Source: Ancylothrix sp. D3o
Lineage (GTDB): Bacteria > Cyanobacteriota > Cyanobacteriia > Cyanobacteriales > Oscillatoriaceae
NCBI RefSeq assembly: GCF_025370775.1
Contig: NZ_JAMXEX010000023.1
Coordinates: 1 to 41,955, forward strand
Direction of reading: 5' to 3'
DNA length: 41,955 nt
Each line of letters starts with the position of its first letter. The first letter of the stretch is position 1. The notes beneath the pieces were generated by a model. The model was not told the origin of the DNA. It did no database searches and saw nothing but the letters and a program-made list of their open reading frames with translations. Shown one piece after another: positions 37,744-41,955 of this stretch. Position numbers and translations under genes: made by a program.

Positions 37744-38922
37744 TTAAATCACAAAATATTCGCTGATGCAGCTTTCACCCCACACCACCTGAATTGCAAA
37801 TTTTGTTCCCGCAAAATCTCCAAATTCGGGAAGGGAAAGACACTTTTCAGCTTGACCGGCCTCCCTTTTAACTAAAGCCTTTCCTGCTTCATCAAAAACT
37901 ATTAACTCCATATTTTCAGGCAAATAGCCTTCATTGTTTGTTGTTTGTAATTTTGGCAAAATCCAGATAGTTTCGTCACTATCTCGCTCTAATTCAATCA
38001 CAAGATCCATAGACATCTTATCAAATTCATTCTCCAACTCAATGCACTTAAAAAACTGACGTTTGCCAGCCCGAAAAGCAAATTCAGGCCGGTTAAAAAC
38101 TTCTTGATATAACTGCCAACCGCACCCCTTCAAAGCAGCCATCAACTCTTTTCCCTGAGTCTCAAACCACTCACTTAGAGCAGGTAAATTTCGCACCCTA
38201 CGCTCATACAATTGCTTACGGTACTCATCATTTTCTAACAACGCCCCCCACTGCTCAAAAGCTATCGCTAATCGCGTAAAATAAAGGGTATCTTTACCCA
38301 AATTTTTCAGCAAACTTTGCGCCTGCGCTGCATACAAAACAGGCAGATTTTTAACCTGCGGTTTTGCAGTTGCAGATAAATCCATCGCCACCCACATCAG
38401 AGCCAAATCTTCAATTAAATCCTCCCTTTCCACAGCATAAGTTCTATCTGTCAAATCGTAACTTCCTCCACGCACCTGCTCATAACTCGTATAACCCCAA
38501 ACCCGCAACCAACCCTCATCTAAATTAACCTGAACTGGCAAATAATAATCTCCCGCCCAAGATGGAATATCCACCCATTCTTGCGGAATCAAAAACTCTT
38601 TAAGATTGCTTTCATCAGTCGGAATTATCACCAGTCGAGTCTCACCCACCCTCATTGCCGTACCATTCACCACCTCCCAAATACTCGCTAAATTTTCGGC
38701 ACTTGGAAGCATTAAAACGACTTCCTCAAAATCCGGGTCATCCTTCAGCCAGTTTTGGAAAATATTCAAGCACAGAATATTTAAAAAAGCCCGCCACCGG
38801 CCCCCATTTGAATGAGGATTATTTTGAGCTTGTTGCCACGCATTTTCGCGTTGTTCCGGCGAAAACTCTAACCATGTTTGAGCGGGATAAATTGCCGTTA
38901 ATTGCGTTAAACCAAAAGTCAT
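37744..38922 (-). CDS. DUF1822-family protein
   Basis: The product has about 392 residues, is soluble and without a signal. It fits DUF1822, a cyanobacterial family often encoded beside CHAT/CHASE2 genes; the call rests on FSPEQRENAWQQAQ near the start, the ability to align WLRVWGYTSYEQV, and the C-terminal VVWGESCISEYFVI. The biochemical role is unknown; from context it may link the sigma factor to the membrane receptor. ATG 38922 (MTFGLTQ) is chosen: GGAGG lies about 8 bases before it, and the upstream sigma stop ends one base before. An earlier ATG at 38937 would lie inside that gene. Confidence 0.85.
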   Translation of the reverse strand: MTFGLTQLTAIYPAQTWLEFSPEQRENAWQQAQNNPHSNGGRWRAFLNILCLNIFQNWLKDDPDFEEVVLMLPSAENLASIWEVVNGTAMRVGETRLVIIPTDESNLKEFLIPQEWVDIPSWAGDYYLPVQVNLDEGWLRVWGYTSYEQVRGGSYDLTDRTYAVEREDLIEDLALMWVAMDLSATAKPQVKNLPVLYAAQAQSLLKNLGKDTLYFTRLAIAFEQWGALLENDEYRKQLYERRVRNLPALSEWFETQGKELMAALKGCGWQLYQEVFNRPEFAFRAGKRQFFKCIELENEFDKMSMDLVIELERDSDETIWILPKLQTTNNEGYLPENMELIVFDEAGKALVKREAGQAEKCLSLPEFGDFAGTKFAIQVVWGESCISEYFVI

Positions 38923-38923
38923 A

Positions 38924-40258
38924 TTAGCAGCCTCCATTTGTAGTTTTTTTCAACCATTCATCCAAAATCCAAAAAATCTTTGCTTCTAGGCGGTCAAGAG
39001 AACCATCAGCGAGTTTTAACTCTGCTTCTATCTTTCGTTTTGAATCATTTTTAAAATTAGGATTTTGACCTCCATTCCAACAATAGTATAAAAGCTTATC
39101 CAGCCAGATTTCACACTGCTGTTTCAGATACTCACTCATCGGTTTCTCTAGCGAATCTATAATCGTGTCATTGATTCGCTCATCGGGATTTTTCTCATTC
39201 CATTGTCTGAAAAAAACCTTTAAAAGTTCCCGTCGATACTTATCTAAACGCCGAGAAATCTTATACTGATTTTCCCCACTTATCACAGCAACTTCAGTTT
39301 GAGTCAAACCCAACCCATAATACACATAAATCAAACTTTTTCCCTCATCACATAGACTTTCTAAAGCCCCAGCAATCATCTGTCGTAGATAATTCCATTC
39401 ATCCTCTTGAACTACCAACTTCCAAGGCTCCCCTTCCATCTCTATTTCCGAGCAATCTTCAATCGGTAAAATACTCGCTTTACGATAATCACGAGCCGCC
39501 TGAATACAAGTAGAAAGATACTTTTGAAACTCTCCAACATTTATCGATTCACACGCATATTCCGTTGCAGATAAACGCAAATTAAAAACCTTAACCATTT
39601 CTTGCAATTGTGCCTCATTTGGTGGTTCCAAACGACCGTTACTGATCACCGGCTGATAAACTTCCCTAAAACACAGCCATGCTAAAAGATGCTTACTTAA
39701 AATCGCTTCTTGAATTCTCTTTAAACCTAAAGCTTCTTTTAGCTCTTTTTTAGTAAGACACCGCAACAAACGGTAATCAGATAATTTACTAGCCTTCAGT
39801 GCGATATCATGCTCATAAAGCGTATTTGTGATAATTCTTTGTAAAGTCACCCGTGCATAGCTTTTAATAGTCGCTTCAGGCCGGTCAAATTGAAAACCTC
39901 TCAAAATTTTTGCTGGGTTGCTGGCGGCTGTACTAGCGATCTGAAAAAACTCTTCAAGGGGATATCTATTGCGGATGAATTGTAACTTATCGTAGATTTT
40001 ATGAGAGGCCCACAAACAGGGTTCCTGTAAGTAAGCCGACAAGTGCCCGCTTTCCATTTCTTTTGGATTCGCAGATACATCTCTCAAAACATTGAGAAAT
40101 TTACGCGCTAAAAAATCCTCTTTAGCCTCTGGATATTCTTTAACCAAAAGCTTCATACTTCTTTCTAACTTTCGGTCAAATTCCCATTTTCTTCTCTGAG
40201 AATTTACCAAACAAAGAAAGGTAGAAAATTTACTAACAATAGTTTCACGTCCTGTCAT
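38924..40258 (-). CDS. Sigma-70-like factor of the cyanobacterial CHAT-cluster type
   Basis: The 444-residue product is unusually large for an ECF-type factor. Residues about 100-180 read as a region-2-like core (FDRPEATIKSYARVTLQRII), and about 290-350 as region 4: a helix (GALESLCDEGKSLIYVYYGLG), then the helix-turn-helix TQTEVAVISGENQYKISRRL. A C-terminal helical part (about 360-444) is extra. I recognise this long type from cyanobacterial loci beside DUF1822 and CHAT/CHASE2 genes. It should direct RNA polymerase to its own set of promoters, perhaps these two operons. The start ATG follows AAGGAAACAAGG. It is the first gene of the four-gene minus-strand operon. Confidence 0.8.
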   Translation of the reverse strand: MTGRETIVSKFSTFLCLVNSQRRKWEFDRKLERSMKLLVKEYPEAKEDFLARKFLNVLRDVSANPKEMESGHLSAYLQEPCLWASHKIYDKLQFIRNRYPLEEFFQIASTAASNPAKILRGFQFDRPEATIKSYARVTLQRIITNTLYEHDIALKASKLSDYRLLRCLTKKELKEALGLKRIQEAILSKHLLAWLCFREVYQPVISNGRLEPPNEAQLQEMVKVFNLRLSATEYACESINVGEFQKYLSTCIQAARDYRKASILPIEDCSEIEMEGEPWKLVVQEDEWNYLRQMIAGALESLCDEGKSLIYVYYGLGLTQTEVAVISGENQYKISRRLDKYRRELLKVFFRQWNEKNPDERINDTIIDSLEKPMSEYLKQQCEIWLDKLLYYCWNGGQNPNFKNDSKRKIEAELKLADGSLDRLEAKIFWILDEWLKKTTNGGC

Positions 40259-40481
40259 CCTTGTTTCCTTTTTTTTGTGATGATGCGAAACCTTTTATTT
40301 AGGCGGTTGCCGGCTTTGATTAAAGTGAATTCCTCACAGAAACCCGTTGTTGGATCTCTACTTGCATTGACAAATATCCAGATAAGATGCTCTGCGTCAC
40401 GGTGATGGCCATAAAATTCCTTCCCTACATGGTGTCATAAACCTCTTGGGATGGAATGGCCGGCTTTATGCACTTTTGCTA

Positions 40482-40500
40482 AAAAATTTTTGAAAAATTT
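40482..40500. promoter_or_regulatory. AT palindrome upstream of the sigma operon
   Basis: AAAATTTTT-G-AAAAATTTT is a perfect 9-bp inverted repeat around one base, 224 bases before the sigma start. It could be an operator or bent DNA; base composition alone could also produce it. The rest of 40259-40710 shows no gene. Confidence 0.3.
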
Positions 40501-40710
40501 TCTGTAAAAGCTGAAAACTCTTACGGAGCTTGGGTTTGAGCTTTTAAGTTTCACTGAGACCTGCTCTATTGCAGAACTCGTACCCTCCTTTATAGTTGCA
40601 AAATGGGGGATGTCGGTTGTTGGCAGACATTTTTGTTAAAAAAAGCGGTTCTACATATCGTTTTAGGTTGTATCGAAGTATGGATCGCCTAGTGATATCA
40701 AAAAAATTGT

Positions 40711-40821
40711 GGCGTTGCTGAATACAAGTATGAATTGAAGACTTCAGAAATACTGTAAGCCAAGTAAGATGAGTTTTGTAACTTCCAAGAAAAGTCGGTT
40801 CATAGATTAATCAGCAACGCC
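40711..40821. mobile_element. 111-bp MITE-like element
   Basis: GGCGTTGCTGA (40711-40721) and TCAGCAACGCC (40811-40821) are perfect 11-bp inverted repeats. The match extends with gaps to about 24 bp through TATGAA on both sides. The end sequence resembles those of IS5-type elements. No coding capacity and no clear target duplication. It lies 20 bases before the RTX gene stop. Confidence 0.65.
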
Positions 40822-40839
40822 GACGGTTATATACTAATT

Positions 40840-41955
40840 TTACGCACCTACAAAACTGCCTAAAACCTGACCGGAGGCTAATTGAAAATTTCCGGAAGGT
40901 AGGCCGATAGATGGTGTGCTTATAGCGCCTGAGATGTTGCTTTGAAAAGCGCTTATATCACTCCTTAAACTAGACCCGTTTTGAATAGTGGCCACAAGCT
41001 CGCGGCTAAGACCATTAGCAACAAAGATTTGAAACCCAGAAAGATTGGTTTGAATATTGTAGGTTTCACCGGAGCCTAATTGAATTAAATCATCAGACGC
41101 AAAATCAGTAATCAGTGCGCTATCACTTCCCCCAGCAGATTTGTAGTAAGAACCAGTGGAATCCCCTAAAATAAAGCGATCAATTCCGGTTCCACCAGTC
41201 AGAGTGTCAAATTGCCCAGATCCCCGCGAAAGATTGTCGGCGCCCGTTAAATTATCATTGCCACTCCCACCGAGCAAGATATCAAAACCACCGCCTCCCA
41301 CGACAATATCGTTACCAGAATTCCCATTCAAAGAGTTGTTACTACTATTGCCGGTGATAGAATCACCATTCAGCGTGCCGGTGACATTGACAAAGTTTTG
41401 AACGGTGAAGGGACTGGTCAATTGAGGAACGTTATTAACCGTCAGGTTATTGATGCCAAGGTTGACATTTATAGAAGCAGAACCTGTAGCCGAAGAAGCA
41501 TTAATCGTGTTGGCTTGACCTATAGCCCCAACAATTTGTTCTACAGAAATTAGCTGATCAAAACCCGCTCCACTTTTATCTATTCCCCCAAAAGGCGTCA
41601 GTGTTATAGCTCGTCCTAAGCTACTATAATTAGCTTGATCTGTGCCGGTGTTACCATTGAGAGTATCGTTGCCATTGCTGCTGATTAAAATGTCATTTCC
41701 CAACCCGCCATCCAGAACATTATTGACAGCATTCCCAATCAACTGATCGTTCCCGCTGCCTCCGGTTAAATTTTCAATTGAAAATAATGTCTCGGTTATT
41801 GTTGAATTTCCGGGAAAACTGACAACACCAGTTTGTAAATTCCCAATAATAGGCCCAGAAAAAAAGCTATAGGTAGCCATATCTGTGCCATTGCCACCAA
41901 TTAAAACATCAAAACCAAAACCCCCATCGAGAGTATCGTTGCCATCGCCTCCATC
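40840..41955 (-). CDS. RTX-type calcium-binding protein, N-terminus outside the window
   Basis: At least 371 residues; the frame is still open at the window edge, so an apparent ATG at 41880 is internal. Many glycine-rich nonapeptides of the GGxGxDxLx type occur (GGSGNDQLIG, GGLGNDILI, GNSGNDIVVGG, GGSGNDNLTG, GGTGIDRFILGD), which wind into calcium-binding beta-rolls. Between the two clusters is a beta-solenoid-like Asn/Thr-rich stretch. The C-terminus (ITDFASDDLIQLGSGETY and what follows) is the non-repetitive end common in cyanobacterial RTX proteins and would carry the type I secretion signal. The catalytic or adhesive part, if any, lies outside the window. No type I exporter gene is seen here. 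Confidence 0.9.
   Translation of the reverse strand, partial: DGGDGNDTLDGGFGFDVLIGGNGTDMATYSFFSGPIIGNLQTGVVSFPGNSTITETLFSIENLTGGSGNDQLIGNAVNNVLDGGLGNDILISSNGNDTLNGNTGTDQANYSSLGRAITLTPFGGIDKSGAGFDQLISVEQIVGAIGQANTINASSATGSASINVNLGINNLTVNNVPQLTSPFTVQNFVNVTGTLNGDSITGNSSNNSLNGNSGNDIVVGGGGFDILLGGSGNDNLTGADNLSRGSGQFDTLTGGTGIDRFILGDSTGSYYKSAGGSDSALITDFASDDLIQLGSGETYNIQTNLSGFQIFVANGLSRELVATIQNGSSLRSDISAFQSNISGAISTPSIGLPSGNFQLASGQVLGSFVGA

Noticed and set aside
40840-41880. RTX gene starting at ATG 41880
   Set aside because: The frame is open for 75 more bases to the window edge and encodes further calcium-binding nonapeptides, so this ATG is internal.

Overview
The window looks like chromosomal DNA from a filamentous cyanobacterium. 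The basis is family content: DUF1822, DUF928, a CHASE2/CHAT protein, a cyanobacterial-type two-partner secretion pair, Calx-beta/SBBP giant proteins and a cyanobacterial-style NRPS. No taxon-defining gene is present, so this is inference. All calls were made by eye from the sequence, with no database search.

Layout. (1) 1-1775: a truncated LysE-type exporter gene and a tetR gene on the minus strand, divergent from a small membrane protein gene, with a double palindromic operator between them. (2) 1776-6384: repeat array A, a YkgJ-type cysteine-cluster protein, a short-chain dehydrogenase, a histidine kinase with an RsbRD-like N-terminus, and a minus-strand DEAD-box-type RNA helicase. (3) 6385-8510: a small secreted protein, a decayed IS630-type transposase, repeat array B, a terminator and a promoter. 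(4) 8511-15245: a two-module NRPS (half-C, A, T, C, A, T, TE) whose thioesterase has a Cys nucleophile. (5) 15246-18255: gene-poor debris holding a 242-bp element with inverted ends, repeat arrays C and D, and a PII-like protein. (6) 18256-26571: a 2771-residue subtilisin/P-domain protease with Calx-beta, C-type lectin and beta-propeller repeat regions. (7) 26572-34593: strong terminator and promoter, then a plus-strand operon of parvulin PPIase, TpsA, TpsB and an exported TPR-CHAT protein. (8) 34624-40258: a convergent minus-strand operon of sigma-70-like factor, DUF1822, CHAT-CHASE2 and DUF928. (9) 40259-41955: a MITE-like element and the C-terminal part of an RTX protein that runs off the window.

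The best candidate for an undescribed system is 26.9-40.3 kb. Two converging operons combine a dedicated sigma-like factor, two different CHAT (caspase-fold) proteins (one exported with TPRs, one membrane-anchored with a CHASE2 sensor), and a complete two-partner secretion pair with its own foldase. The giant protease just upstream has kexin-like architecture, and about 370 residues of tandem repeats bearing dibasic sites separate its catalytic Asp and His.

The second signal is a family of 18-bp degenerate tandem repeats (core ATCCACCGGC on one strand) at four intergenic loci. Read on the G-rich strand they keep an open frame for a GPVDxx-like hexapeptide.
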